A stretch of 64,000 bases of DNA from Stenotrophomonas rhizophila. Lineage in GTDB: Bacteria > Pseudomonadota > Gammaproteobacteria > Xanthomonadales > Xanthomonadaceae. Made by a program: the position numbers and the translations under genes. Location of the stretch: positions 38,501-102,500 of the forward strand of contig NZ_CP016294.1 in assembly GCF_001704155.1 (NCBI RefSeq), in the 5' to 3' direction. The notes below the pieces were generated by a model. It had not been told where the DNA came from. It made no database searches and was given only the letters and a program-made list of their open reading frames with translations. Each line of letters starts with the position of its first letter. Position 1 is the first letter of the stretch. This document shows, in pieces, positions 8,836 through 19,600 of the stretch.

Positions 8836-11800
8836 TCAACCTTGGAGGGTCGAGTGCGCCGCCAGGTACGCGCGCAGCGAGGCCGGCTTGATCGGCTTGG
8901 TCAGCAGGCGGTAACCCCGCTCGCGCGCCATGCGCTTGAGTTCGTCGCGCCCATCGGCAGTGAGCAGCGCGCCGGGAATGTCGCGCCCGGCGCGCTCGCG
9001 TAGCGCCACCAGCGTGTCCAGTCCATCCAGGCGGTCGTGCAGGTGGTAATCGACCAGCATCACGTCCGGCTGCGCCTGCACTTCCTCCAGCGCCTGGTCC
9101 ACGGTGCTGGCAGTGATCACCTGCACCTGCCAGCGGCCCAGCAACGCGCGCATGCCGTCAAGGATTTCCTGGTCGTTGTCCACGCACAGCACGCGCATGC
9201 CGGCCAGCGAATCGGTGCGGGTGCTGTGCTCGGGCACGCTGGCCTGCGCGTCGCTGGCCGGCAGATCCGGCACCTGCGCGCGCGGCAGCAGGATCGAGAA
9301 CATGCTGCCGCTGCCCACCTGGCTGCGCGCATTGAGGCGGTGGTCGAGCAGGCGCGAGATGCGCTGGCAGATAGACAGGCCCAGCCCCAGCCCCTGCTCG
9401 CCCCAGTCGAACGGCTGCTGGTAGCGATGGAACTCGTTGAAGATCTGCTGCATGTGGTGCTCGGGGATGCCCGGCCCGGTATCCCACACCTGCAGTTCGA
9501 TCTCGTCGCGGCGATGGCGCACGGCCAGCACGATGCGGCCCTGGCGGGTGTAGCGCAGCGCATTGGCCAGGAAGTTCTGCAGCACCCGGCGCAGCAGTCG
9601 GCGGTCGCTGCGCACCCAGGCCGGGCGTGCGAACAGGTCCAGGCGCAGGCCGCGCCCGGCCGCCACCGGCGAGTACTGCGCGGCCAGTTCGCGCATCAGC
9701 AGGCTCACGTCGAAATCGCCGATCACCGGGTGCAGGCCGCCGGCATCCAGCCGCGACACGTCCAGCAGCCCGTCCAGCAGTTCTTCGGCGGCACGCAGGG
9801 AGGCGTCCACGCGCTCTGCCAGGTGCCGCTGTTCATCGTTGTTGTGGTGGCTGTCGCGCAATGCCGAGGCGAACAGGCGCGCTGCGTTCAGCGGCTGCAG
9901 CACGTCATGGCTGATTGCGGCCAGGAAACGGGTCTTGGACTGCTGCGCCACTTCGGCTTCATGCGAACGTTCGGCCACGCGCTGTTCCAGCGTCTCGTTG
10001 GCTTCCAGCAGCGCGGTCTCGGCGTGTTTGTAATCGGTGATGTCGTTGTAGCTGGTGACATAGCCGCCGCCGGGCAGCGCCTGGCCGCGCATCTCGATCA
10101 CCCGGCCATCGCTGCGGGTGCGCTCGAAGATGTGCGGCGAACCGGCGCGCATGTAGCCGATGCGGCGGTTGATCTGCACGTCGATATCGCCCTCGCCCAG
10201 CTCGCCGCGCTCGGCGTTGTAGCGGATCAGGTCGGCCACCGGGCGGCCCACGTACAACATGCCATCGGGGTAGCCGAACATCTGCTGGTAGCGGCGGTTC
10301 CACGCGGTCAGGCGCATGTCCGGATCAACCACGCTGACCCCGGCACTGATGTTTTCCAGCGTGGTGGACAGGATCTCGCGGTTGAAGCGCAGTTCCTGCC
10401 CGGCCTCATCGAGTACCGCCACCACTTCGCCCAGGTCCATGCCCGAGCCGCGCAGCAGGCTGGTCAGCAGCAGGCGCGCGGAGGCCGCGCCGATCGAGGC
10501 GGCCAGCAGGCGTTCGGTGAACTGCACCCAGGCCCGGTCGGCCGGGGCCGAGGCCTGCAGCTCGCGGCCCAGCGACTGCGCCTGCTCGAAGAACGACCGG
10601 CGCGCATGGCGGTCGCCGACCACGCGCGAGGCCAGCGCCAGCAGGTCGCCCACATGCACATGGCCCGGCCACGCACCGGCCACGGAGGGGCGCTCGGCAT
10701 AGGGGTCCAGGAACGGCGCGGCGCGCAGGCGCTCGTCCACGCCGGGGCGCCAGCGCACCGACACCAGCAGCATGGCCGCGGCGTTGATCAGCAGCGACCA
10801 GAACGTGCCGTGGGTGAGCGGGTCCCAGCTGGTCATGCCGAACAGCCCCTGCGGCCGCAGCCAGGCAATGCCGAACGGTCCGTCGCTCAGCCAGGCCGCA
10901 TCCATCCAGCCGGCGTGTGTCAGCGCCGGCAGCAGCAGGGTGTAGATCCAGGTGCCGAAGCCGAGCAGGATGCCGGTCTCCACGCCCCGGCGGCTGGCAC
11001 CGCGCCAGTACAGGCCGCCGATCAGGCCCGGCGCAAACTGGGCCACCGCGGCGAATGCCATCAGCCCGTACGAGGCCAGCGTGCTGTCGTTGCTGCTGCC
11101 GCGGTAGTAGCTGTACGCGGCCAGCGCCAGCAGCAGGATCGCCATGCGGCGGATCCACAACACCCGCGAAGCGACGTCGGCCGCTTCCTGGTGGTCGCCA
11201 CTGCGGCGCAGCAGCACCGGCATCACCAGGTCGTTGCTGACCATGGTGGCCAGCGCGATGGAGGACACGATGACCATGCCGGTGGCAGCCGAGAAGCCGC
11301 CCACGTAGGCCACCAGCGCCAGGAATTTACGGCCTTCGGCCAACGGCAGGGCCAGCACCATGCTGTCGTCGGCGATGCTGCCGCCGGTGCCGAACAGGGT
11401 CACACCGGCCGTGGCGATCGGAATCACCATCGCCGAAATGATGATCAGGTAGCCGCCGAACATCCAGCGCGCGCGGCGCACATCGCGCACGTCGCCGCAT
11501 TCCACCACCGCCACGTGGAACTGGCGCGGCAGGCACACGATGGCCAGGAAGCTGAGCAGGGTCTGTGAGATGAAGCCCACCGGCGGCAGCCCGGTGAACA
11601 GCGTATGTGCGCTGCGCACCACGGTTTCGCCGCGGTCGGCCAGCCACAGGTAGGCGAACAGGCCCAGCGCCACCATCGCGATCAGCTTGATCATCGATTC
11701 CAGTGCGATGGCCAGCATCATGCCGTGGTGGTGTTCGGTGGCATCCACCTGGCGGGTGCCGAACAGGGTGGCAAACAGCGCCATCAGCAGCGCCACGTAC

Positions 11801-12288
11801 AACGCCGGGTCGCTGAACCAGCCGGTGGGCCCGACGCTGCCGGTCAGCACCTGCAGGCTCATCGCCACGGCTTTGTACTGCAGGGCGAGGTAGGGAACGA
11901 TGCCGATCAGCGCGATCACCGCCACCAGCGCGGCCAGCCGTCGCGAGCGGCCGAACCGCGAGGAGATGAAATCGGCGATGGATACCACGTTCTGGCTGCG
12001 CGCGATCAGCGCCAGGCGTTCGATGATGCGCCAGCCAAACAGCAGCAGCAGCAGCGGGCCCAGGTAGATCGGCAGGTAGCCGATGCCGTTGCGCACCGCC
12101 GTGCCCACCGCCCCGTAGAAGGTCCACGACGAGCAGTACACCGCCAGCGCCAGGCTGTAGACCACCGGGCGCAGCCACGGGCGGTCGGGGTACATGGGAC
12201 GGCGGTCGCCCCACCAGGCCACGCCGAACAACAGGGCGGCATAGGCCACCGACACCAGCAGCAGGATCCAGCTAGAAACCACGGGCAT
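8836..12288 (-). CDS. crbS: Hybrid sensor histidine kinase with solute-symporter N-terminus, CrbS/MxtR-like
   Basis: 1150 residues. About 13 membrane segments (residues 1-500) form a sodium/solute-symporter (SSS) module (CSSWTFYGAVGTAVRNG, SIADFISSRFGRS, SNDLVMPVLLRR). A PAS domain (about 640-740, WNRRYQQMFGYPDG), a dimerisation/phosphoacceptor helix with His794 (AAISHDVLQPLNAAR), an ATPase domain (NFLANALRYTRQGR, DTGPGIPE, GLGLSICQ) and a receiver with Asp1080 (MLVDYHLHD) follow. This order is that of CrbS of Vibrio and MxtR of Pseudomonas, which with CrbR/ErdR control acs. A regulator of that type sits 2.3 kb away beside acs. The ligand is unknown; acetate-related sensing is inferred from the family. 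It starts 45 bases downstream of another kinase gene. Confidence 0.88.
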   Translation of the reverse strand: MPVVSSWILLLVSVAYAALLFGVAWWGDRRPMYPDRPWLRPVVYSLALAVYCSSWTFYGAVGTAVRNGIGYLPIYLGPLLLLLFGWRIIERLALIARSQNVVSIADFISSRFGRSRRLAALVAVIALIGIVPYLALQYKAVAMSLQVLTGSVGPTGWFSDPALYVALLMALFATLFGTRQVDATEHHHGMMLAIALESMIKLIAMVALGLFAYLWLADRGETVVRSAHTLFTGLPPVGFISQTLLSFLAIVCLPRQFHVAVVECGDVRDVRRARWMFGGYLIIISAMVIPIATAGVTLFGTGGSIADDSMVLALPLAEGRKFLALVAYVGGFSAATGMVIVSSIALATMVSNDLVMPVLLRRSGDHQEAADVASRVLWIRRMAILLLALAAYSYYRGSSNDSTLASYGLMAFAAVAQFAPGLIGGLYWRGASRRGVETGILLGFGTWIYTLLLPALTHAGWMDAAWLSDGPFGIAWLRPQGLFGMTSWDPLTHGTFWSLLINAAAMLLVSVRWRPGVDERLRAAPFLDPYAERPSVAGAWPGHVHVGDLLALASRVVGDRHARRSFFEQAQSLGRELQASAPADRAWVQFTERLLAASIGAASARLLLTSLLRGSGMDLGEVVAVLDEAGQELRFNREILSTTLENISAGVSVVDPDMRLTAWNRRYQQMFGYPDGMLYVGRPVADLIRYNAERGELGEGDIDVQINRRIGYMRAGSPHIFERTRSDGRVIEMRGQALPGGGYVTSYNDITDYKHAETALLEANETLEQRVAERSHEAEVAQQSKTRFLAAISHDVLQPLNAARLFASALRDSHHNNDEQRHLAERVDASLRAAEELLDGLLDVSRLDAGGLHPVIGDFDVSLLMRELAAQYSPVAAGRGLRLDLFARPAWVRSDRRLLRRVLQNFLANALRYTRQGRIVLAVRHRRDEIELQVWDTGPGIPEHHMQQIFNEFHRYQQPFDWGEQGLGLGLSICQRISRLLDHRLNARSQVGSGSMFSILLPRAQVPDLPASDAQASVPEHSTRTDSLAGMRVLCVDNDQEILDGMRALLGRWQVQVITASTVDQALEEVQAQPDVMLVDYHLHDRLDGLDTLVALRERAGRDIPGALLTADGRDELKRMARERGYRLLTKPIKPASLRAYLAAHSTLQG

Positions 12289-12333
12289 GTTTCCGCAAGC
12301 GCAGGCCGCAGTGTAGCCGCTGCACGCCCCTGC

Positions 12334-13680
12334 TCACGCCGCCAGCGGACGCGACGGCAGCTGCAGATCGATCCGGGTGCCCTCGCCCGGGCGGCTGTGC
12401 ACCTGCACCGCACCGCCGGCCGCCTCCACCAGGCTGGCGGTCACCGCCAGGCCCAGGCCGGTACCCTGTCCCACCGGCTTGGTGGTGAAGAACGGTTCGA
12501 GGCAGCGCGCGCGCACCGTTTCGCTCATGCCCTGGCCGGTGTCCTGCAACTGCAGGACCACGCGTCCGTCGGTATCGGGAGGCTGCAGGCGCAGCGTGAA
12601 CCGGCCACCGTCGGGCATGGCCTGGCTGGCATTGACCGCCAGGCTGAGCAGGATCGATTCGAGCTGGGCCGGGTCGAAGTGGATCAGCCGCTGCACGTCG
12701 CCGGTTTCCACTTCGCAGTGCACGCGGTCATCGAACACCTGCTGCAGCGTGGGCGCCATCGCCGCCAGCGTGGCGGCCGCGTCCAGCAGCTGCGGTCGGC
12801 CCGGCTCGAGCCGGCTGAAATCCAGCAGGCGCCGGCTCACCGCGCTGGCCCGCCGGGTCGCCGAATCCGCGCCCTGCAGGGCCGCCTGCAGGGTCTCGCC
12901 CTCGCTGCGCCGCGCCTTGGCCACGTAGCCCTGTATGAGCGCCAGCAGGTGGTTGAAATCGTGCGCGATGCCGCTGGCCAGGCGACCTACGTTGTCCATC
13001 TTCATGGCATGCACGAGCTGGTCGCGCGAACGCTCGCGGGCCTGCATCTCCACCTGCAGCTCGTCGCGCTTGCGGGCCAGTTCCTGGCTGCGCTGGTGAG
13101 CCTCCTGCAGGCTTTCACGCAGGCCGGTCACGCTGTGGTGGAGCAGCCAGGCAGTCATGACGGTGCCGAATGCCGACACTGCCAGGTCACTGGTCGCGTG
13201 CAGCACCCGGTCGGTCCGGAACAGGCCCGACGCCGCGTCGACCCAGCCGCCCAAGGCCATCAGCCCGCACAGCCATGCCGCGGTCCAGGCCAGCGGACGG
13301 CGGCCAAGCACCGCCGCCACCAACAGCACCGGCACCAGCTGCACCAGCTGCACCCGCAGCTGGGCGGCCAGTCCCCAGTACCCGTAGGCCAGCACCAGCA
13401 GCAGCAGTTCACCGGTCAGGAACACCACGGCGGCATGCAGGCTGCGGCCGGCCCGGTGCTCGATCAGGCACAGCAGGCATAACAGCAGGTGGGCGGCGGC
13501 CATGGCCGGGACCATCATGTCCAGGCCCGCCCCGAGCCGAAACGCCGTCCACGCCGCCAGCAACGGGTGGTACAGCCCCACCAGCAGCAGCAGGCTGCCC
13601 AGCATGGCATCGGTACGCCGACCAAGCCCGGCAGGGCGTTCAGCAGCGGCGGCGCGGGTGGAAGGCGACGACTCGGGCAT
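12334..13680 (-). CDS. Membrane sensor histidine kinase (NtrB-like catalytic core)
   Basis: 448 residues from the ATG at 13680. Six hydrophobic segments (about residues 25-190) lack a recognisable sensor domain. A coiled coil (about 195-235, REVLQEAHQRSQELARK-type) leads to the H-box GRLASGIAHDFNHLLALIQ with His240. The N-box LAVNASQAMPDGG, G1 DTGQGM, F-box EPFFTTKPVGQGTG and G2 GLGLAV are all intact, so the kinase should be active. The H-box form AHDFNHLL is that of HPK4/NtrB-type kinases. No receiver is fused and no response regulator is adjacent. It is probably transcribed with the downstream crbS-like gene and may modulate the same pathway. The upstream neighbour is divergent. Confidence 0.8.
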   Translation of the reverse strand: MPESSPSTRAAAAERPAGLGRRTDAMLGSLLLLVGLYHPLLAAWTAFRLGAGLDMMVPAMAAAHLLLCLLCLIEHRAGRSLHAAVVFLTGELLLLVLAYGYWGLAAQLRVQLVQLVPVLLVAAVLGRRPLAWTAAWLCGLMALGGWVDAASGLFRTDRVLHATSDLAVSAFGTVMTAWLLHHSVTGLRESLQEAHQRSQELARKRDELQVEMQARERSRDQLVHAMKMDNVGRLASGIAHDFNHLLALIQGYVAKARRSEGETLQAALQGADSATRRASAVSRRLLDFSRLEPGRPQLLDAAATLAAMAPTLQQVFDDRVHCEVETGDVQRLIHFDPAQLESILLSLAVNASQAMPDGGRFTLRLQPPDTDGRVVLQLQDTGQGMSETVRARCLEPFFTTKPVGQGTGLGLAVTASLVEAAGGAVQVHSRPGEGTRIDLQLPSRPLAA

Positions 13681-13782
13681 GCGGCAGGGAATGGCGGGCG
13701 GCGCCGGCGCGCGGCGGCAACATCGGTATATTAGCAGTGCGCTGTAGATCGTCTGCACTCGACCGGGGAAGTCGTTGTCGCC

Positions 13783-15654
13783 ATGCCTATGTTGTCGCTA
13801 GTCCGGCGCGGACTGCCTGCGCTTGCCGTTGTGCTGTCCTTGGCCGCGCCGCCCGCCCAGGCACAGCGCCCGCTCGACGCAGCGCCGCAGATGGCGCAGG
13901 TGGAACAGTGCCATGCCCTGCTCACCAGCGAACCGCAGGCCTCGCTGCAGCTCGCACGCAGCCTGTTGGCCGCGCCCTCGCTGTCCACCTCGATGGAAAT
14001 CGGCGCGGTCGGCTGCCTGGGGGTGGCGCTGCGGGCGCTGGGGCAGCTGGACCAGACCACCGACCTGCCCGACCGACTGCTGGCGGCCGCGGCGCGCGCC
14101 GACGCCAGCCCCGACGATATCCAGCGCGCCCGGACCATGGCCGCGCACCTGCTGCTGTGGCGCGGCGATCACGCGCGCGCGCTCGGCTTGACCGGCACCC
14201 TGCTGGACGATGCGGTGCGGCAACGCGACGTGCAGGGCCAGATCGGCGCGTTGATGCAGATCGCGATGATCCGTGGCGACGCGATGGGCGATGCCGAAGG
14301 CGCCCTCACCTACCTGCACAAGGCCACGCAGCTCAGCGACCACCTGCACCGGCCGCCGAACCCGGGCGACCTGATCCTGTACTACAACTATGGGTATGCG
14401 CTGCTGATGCTGCAGCGGTACGAGGAAGCCTCCGCAGCCTTCAAGCGCGCTGAAGCGATCGGAACGCGGCTGAGCGGCCAGGACGTGTTCCTGCATCGCA
14501 TCGCCAGCCATCGCGCCGAAATCCTGCGCGTGTCGGGGCAGCGGGAGGCCGCCGAGGCAGCGCTGCGCGGCGTGCTGGCCTGGCAGGGAAAGCAGGATCC
14601 GCAGGGCCAGGTGGTGACCCTGCAGCGCCTGGCACGGCTGGCGATGGACCGGGGCAACGCCGCGGTGGCGCTGCCGCTGGCCACCCAGGCACAGGGCCTG
14701 GCAGAGCACGGGCGGTTCGTGGAAGAAGTCCGCAATGGCCTGGACCTGCTCGGTGACATCCACACCCTGCTGGGTCACCGCGAGCAGGCGCTGCAGTACG
14801 TACGCCAGGGCCGCGCGATGGACCAGGCGCGCAGCAAGGGCGAGACCCTCACCCAGCTGGCCAGGCTGCAGGCCTCGGCCGAACGCAGCATCCATCCCGC
14901 CCAGGTCAATGCCGAACAGGACCTGGGCCGCGTGCGCGTGCTGCGCAACAGCGCGGTGATCGCTTTCCTCACCGTCGCGGTGATTGCCACGGTGCTCGTG
15001 CTGCGGCTGCGCCAGCAGCGCGGCCAGCTCACCGCGCTCAGCCGGACCGACAGCGTCACCGGGCTGCCCAATCGCCGCGAGGCCGAGCGCAGGCTCGACG
15101 AACGCGCCGCAGGCCACGATGCCGCAGAGCGCAGCGCGCTCCTGCTGATCGAACTGGACGACTTCAAAGCGCTGAACGAGCGCCATGGACAAGCAGCCGG
15201 CGACAGCGTGCTGCGTGCCGTGGGCGAATGCCTGCGTGCGGCCTGCGACCGGCACGACCTGCTGGCACGCTGGGGCGGCGCAGCCTTCCTGGTGGCGCGC
15301 CACGACACCGGCGCGGAAGCGGCACAGGCCCTGGCCGGGCACCTGCGGCTGGCCATCGAGCGGCTGGTGGTGGATCTCGCCCCCGGTCAGCACCTGACCC
15401 TGACCGCCAGCGTGGGCATGGCACCGCTGCCGTTGTTCGGCGATGCACCGGCGGAGCGGGATGACAGCCTGCGCGCTGCCGACCGTGCACTGCAGGGCGC
15501 CCGCCAGGGAGGGCGCAATGCATGGGCAGGGATATGGGGCGAAGACGGGACGCAGGCACCGCATCTGTATGCGGTGCTGGGAAATCCGGAAGAGGCCGCG
15601 GCAGCCGGGTGGGTGCGACTCAGCGGCAGCCGGCCCATTCGCTGGGATGTGTGA
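13783..15654 (+). CDS. TPR-type periplasmic sensor with degenerate GGDEF domain
   Basis: 623 residues. A signal peptide (cleavage near PPAQAQ, residue 28) is followed by about 350 residues of TPR-like helices, which should lie in the periplasm. One membrane helix (VIAFLTVAVIATVLVLRL, about 388-407) leads to a cytoplasmic GGDEF fold (about 420-570): SRTDSVTGLPNRREAERR and LIELDDFKALNERHG, with AAGDSVLRAVGECLRA, are conserved. The catalytic signature reads RWGGAAF (Gly498-Phe502) instead of GG(D/E)EF, so both acidic/catalytic positions are Ala. It is therefore unlikely to make c-di-GMP and may act as a binding or regulatory domain. It is divergent from the histidine kinase and converges on the OmpA gene with 11 bases between. 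Confidence 0.85.
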   Translation: MPMLSLVRRGLPALAVVLSLAAPPAQAQRPLDAAPQMAQVEQCHALLTSEPQASLQLARSLLAAPSLSTSMEIGAVGCLGVALRALGQLDQTTDLPDRLLAAAARADASPDDIQRARTMAAHLLLWRGDHARALGLTGTLLDDAVRQRDVQGQIGALMQIAMIRGDAMGDAEGALTYLHKATQLSDHLHRPPNPGDLILYYNYGYALLMLQRYEEASAAFKRAEAIGTRLSGQDVFLHRIASHRAEILRVSGQREAAEAALRGVLAWQGKQDPQGQVVTLQRLARLAMDRGNAAVALPLATQAQGLAEHGRFVEEVRNGLDLLGDIHTLLGHREQALQYVRQGRAMDQARSKGETLTQLARLQASAERSIHPAQVNAEQDLGRVRVLRNSAVIAFLTVAVIATVLVLRLRQQRGQLTALSRTDSVTGLPNRREAERRLDERAAGHDAAERSALLLIELDDFKALNERHGQAAGDSVLRAVGECLRAACDRHDLLARWGGAAFLVARHDTGAEAAQALAGHLRLAIERLVVDLAPGQHLTLTASVGMAPLPLFGDAPAERDDSLRAADRALQGARQGGRNAWAGIWGEDGTQAPHLYAVLGNPEEAAAAGWVRLSGSRPIRWDV

Positions 15655-15665
15655 TGGATCCGACG

Positions 15666-16676
15666 TCAGCGGATGACGTCGAACCGCACTTCCACCCGCC
15701 GGTTGGGCAGCAGGCATTCCAGCAACGCCGCGCGCGGGCGCACGCTGTCGCACTGCTGCACCTGCTGCGTGTCACCCCGGTATTCGTAACGGATCGTCGC
15801 CGGGTCCAGCCCGCGTCCGATCAGCAGCTCGCGCACCGTGCGCGCGCGCCGCTCGGAGAGCGCCTGGTTGGCGTCGAACCCGCGCCCCTGCAGGCGGTCG
15901 GCATGCCCGACCAGCGTGACGCCCTGCAGCTTCAGCTTCTCCACGGCGATGCTGGCCAGCGCGCGGTCGATGCTCTCCAGCGAGTAGGTGCGGATGTCGC
16001 GGTAGCCGTCGCGGTCGAACTCGAACAGCACGTTGGCCACCAGTGGGCCCGGTGCGGCGATGGCCGCCGGGGCCGCGTCGCACTGGCGGGCCAGCGCTTC
16101 GGCGTCGTTGACCAGCTCCTCGGCAATCTGGATGTACGGCTTGGAGTGCCGCCACTGCTGCTGGTTGAATTCGTTGCCGGCGTGCACCAGCTCGACCTCG
16201 CCGCAGGCCACCTGCTGCGCCGCGCAGGCAAAGCCCGGCGTGCCATGCAGCACGCGCAGGCGCTGCCACAGGTCGTCGCGCAGGTACTTCGCGTTGTTGA
16301 CCAGCGGCGTGTCGGTGGGCAGCGGGCTGGCGCCCTGTTCCATGCCGATGATCAGCCGCTCGGATTCACCCAGCGCCGCCTGCGGGAAATCGCTGCGGTC
16401 ATTGCGGCTGTATTCGTGGAAGGACACGTCCAGCCAGCACTGTGCCTTGGACAGGTGGTAGTCGCGGATCGGGCGGCCGCCATCGTTGAGCGCCTGGATG
16501 CGGCCCTGGGTGGCCTCATACGTGGCATGGTCGGCATGGATCGCCTCGTCAGTGATGCGCTGCTGCTGCGGCAGCAGTTGCGCCGTCTGGGCGTGTGCGG
16601 CACCGGCAAGCGCGGCAAGGACCGCCGCGCCCAGCAGCGGGCGCGCAGAACGGAAGATCAGGTTGGCGTTGTTCAT
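15666..16676 (-). CDS. OmpA-family protein, third gene of the giant surface-protein operon
   Basis: 336 residues from the ATG at 16676, with GAGGA 7-8 bases upstream. A signal peptide ends near LAALAGAAHAQ. The middle (about 30-200) is helical and contains the stretch KAQCWLDVSFHEYSRND and several cysteines. The C-terminal OmpA-like domain (about 215-335) begins VLFEFDRDGYRDI and has VGHADRLQGRGFDANQALSE with the conserved Asp (GHAD) and Arg (SERRA) that bind peptidoglycan diaminopimelate. It starts 10 bases after the barrel gene on the same strand, so the product probably tethers the barrel/repeat-protein assembly to the cell wall. That role is inferred from context. Confidence 0.85.
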   Translation of the reverse strand: MNNANLIFRSARPLLGAAVLAALAGAAHAQTAQLLPQQQRITDEAIHADHATYEATQGRIQALNDGGRPIRDYHLSKAQCWLDVSFHEYSRNDRSDFPQAALGESERLIIGMEQGASPLPTDTPLVNNAKYLRDDLWQRLRVLHGTPGFACAAQQVACGEVELVHAGNEFNQQQWRHSKPYIQIAEELVNDAEALARQCDAAPAAIAAPGPLVANVLFEFDRDGYRDIRTYSLESIDRALASIAVEKLKLQGVTLVGHADRLQGRGFDANQALSERRARTVRELLIGRGLDPATIRYEYRGDTQQVQQCDSVRPRAALLECLLPNRRVEVRFDVIR

Positions 16677-16686
16677 CAGGGCATCC

Positions 16687-19600
16687 TCAGCGTGCCGGGT
16701 CGCGGTAGCGGACGGGGTCCGGCCGGAAAAGGTCTTCGTCGAACTTGAAGCGCAGGCGCACGAATACGCCCTGCTGGGTGTACTCATAGCCGTTCAGGTC
16801 GCGGTCGCCGGCAAAGCCGGTCCAGTTGTAGCCGGCCGACAGCCACAGGTTCTGGCGCAGCAGGCGGCCGACTTCCATGCCGTAGGCGTACTGGTTGGCG
16901 CCGCTCTGGCCGCGGAAAGTGGAGCCGAGCACGCCGATGTCCCAGTTCTCGGTGATGTCATAGACCACCCGCCCGGACAGCAGCGTGGCGCGGAAGTCAC
17001 TGTTGACCCGACCCCCGTCGGCGTAGGCGAACTGATCCTGCTGCCACTTGCCGGCCACGCGCCCGGTGAACCACCACGGCCGCGACGGATGCCAATCGGC
17101 ATGGGCAGAGACAATGTGCGCGCGGGTGCGCACGTCCTGGCTGCTGCCATCCACGGTGCTGCCATCGACCAGGGTCAGCCCGCTCTCGTCGCGCTCGAGC
17201 TTGTACTCGTAACGGGCCAGCGCGTTGATCCGGTTGCGGTCGGTATCGCGGTAGGCCACGCCCAGCTGGAAGCGGTCCTGCAGCACGTCGCCGCGTGCGT
17301 CATACCGCGTGCTCAGCAGGTAGTTGCGGGCCAGCAGGGTCCAGTCGCGGCTGAGCTTGCGGGCCAGCATGAACTGCAGCAGCGTGGTGTTGAACGCCTC
17401 ATTGGTGTCGGTGTCCGGCACGTCTTCAGAGATGCGGTGCTCGGCCCGTATCGCACCGCGCCACAGCGGGTTGGCGCCGTAGTCCAAGGCCAGCGCCAGG
17501 CCGGTGCTGTCACCGGTGCTGCCGTCGATCACCTTCACGTGCTCGGCCGAACTGGACAAGCGCAGGCCCTCGGCGATGTCCCAGTTGTTGCGGATACCCG
17601 AGGCGGCCTGTACATCGCGGCCACTGATCGCATCGCGCAGGCGGTACTCGCTGAAGGTCTGGGTATCGCGCAGGTAGCTGCTGTCGATACCGAACACCAG
17701 CGCGTCGGCCTCGCGGTCGGTGGTGGTGATGCCGTAGGCGCTGGTCAGGCCGGTCTGCTTTTCGTAGCGGCCGTAAAGGCGGCTGCGTTCGAACACCTGG
17801 TAATCCAACCCGGCGGCCAGGCGCCGACGTTCTTCGCCGCTCACGCTGTGCTCGATCTCGGCACCACTGCTGAGCTTGTCGCTCAGGCGGTAGCCCAGAC
17901 CGAAGCGGGCGCTGTCCGATTCCAGCTCGGTGCCCACCGGCAGGTCGCTGGTGATCGGGCTGCCGGTACTGCTGCCGTTGATCACCATCAACCCGGTGGC
18001 CGGGTCCAGCGCCTGCTGGCCGTAGCCGAGCGCGCCGCCACCGGCACCGGTGGCGAAGCCGCCGGTCAGGCCACCGGCATTGCCGAACGGCACCCCCGAC
18101 GACCACGGCGAGGTCACGCCGATGGTTTCGCGGATGCTGCGCACGCCCAGGTCCACGGTCAGTCGTTCAGTAGCCCCAATGCGCACGCCGGCGCCACCAG
18201 CATCGCGCTTGCCACCGTCCGGGTTGCGGTCTTCGCTGCGCAGGCCTTCCACGTACAGCTCCAGCCGCGGCCCAAGCTGGTAGGCCACCCGCGCGTTGTA
18301 CTCACCGCGGCCGCCGTACAGCGGCGCGGCCGGGTTGTTGAACGCCGGGTCGGTACGGGCGGCAAACAGACGCGCTTCCAGCTTCTCGGTCTGGTGCGCG
18401 AATTCCACGCGCCAGGCAACACCTTCCACGTCGCCGGTGACGTCCTTCAGGCCCTGCGAGGTGATCTGGTTGATGCTGTTGGTATTGACCTCGCTCTGGG
18501 TGCGCGCGAACTCGGCCACCAGCAGGGTGTTGTCGCCGAACCGATAGCTGGCGTTGGCGCTGCCCATTCGGAATTCCGCATACGGGTTGCGGTCATCCAC
18601 CGCCGCCGCGCCGACTTCCAGCCTGTCGGTGAGCTTCACCTGCGCGTCGGCTCCCACCACCCAGAACTTCTCGGTGTCCTGGTCCAGTTCATAGGTAATG
18701 CGCAGCGAGACCGGGTTGAGGTCGCTGTCGAAGGCCGGCAGGAACTGGTTGAGCAGGATGCGGCCGGAGAACGGCTCGAAGCTGTAGTCCACCAGCCGCG
18801 CCAACGGCCGCACCGACACGATGCGGGTGGGCTGGTTGCGGTCGCGCGAGATGACTTCGACACGCTCGCTGCCTTCCAGCACCGCGTTGTTGCGCAGCGC
18901 GTAGGGACCACTGCCCTGGCTGCGGAACTCTTCGATCACCTGGCGCAGGGAATCTTCGATGGCGAACACGTTGCTGCGCACGCGCTCGCTTTCGAAATGC
19001 CAGCCCAGCCCGGTGGCGGTGCGGTTGTAGGTCCCCAGGCTGCGCTGCGGAATCGGACCGCTGCCGCCGATCCCGGTGGCCGTGGCCAGCCCGTCGCCGG
19101 TCTGGAAATCGCCGTAGAGCAGGTAGCTGCGCTTGTTGTCGATGCGCACGTACAGGCGCTCGGCCGAGCGCGCGTCGAAGCCGCGCAGCGACGCGTCGCC
19201 GTAGACCGGGTAGAACTCCTCGGGCTGGATGTCACGCAGCAGGCGGCCGCGGGTGTCCTTGTCCGAATCGTAGGCGGCAGTGAGCAGCGCATCGCCCTTG
19301 ATCCGGCCCTTGACGAAGAACGCGGTGCGCGCGGCGGCGTTGGCCTTGCCGTTGTTGAACTGGCGCTCCCAGCGACGGATGTCGCGGTCGAACGCGTCGT
19401 TGTGCTCCACCGGCGAAACCAGGCTGCCATTGCCGTGGCGACGGAAGTTGACCACGCCTTCGATGAGGCCGGTGGCGATCATCTCGCGCATCTCCGGCAC
19501 GAAGCCGATGCTGCCCTGCGCGGTTTCGGCCCCGGCGGTGATCCGCAGCAGCACATCCTGGGGCTCGTGCGGCGCGACCAGGTCGAACTCGGCCACGCCA

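Noticed and set aside
9037..13482. Long plus-strand frames across the two histidine kinase genes
   Set aside because: Antisense to genes with intact kinase motifs; translations have no recognisable domain.
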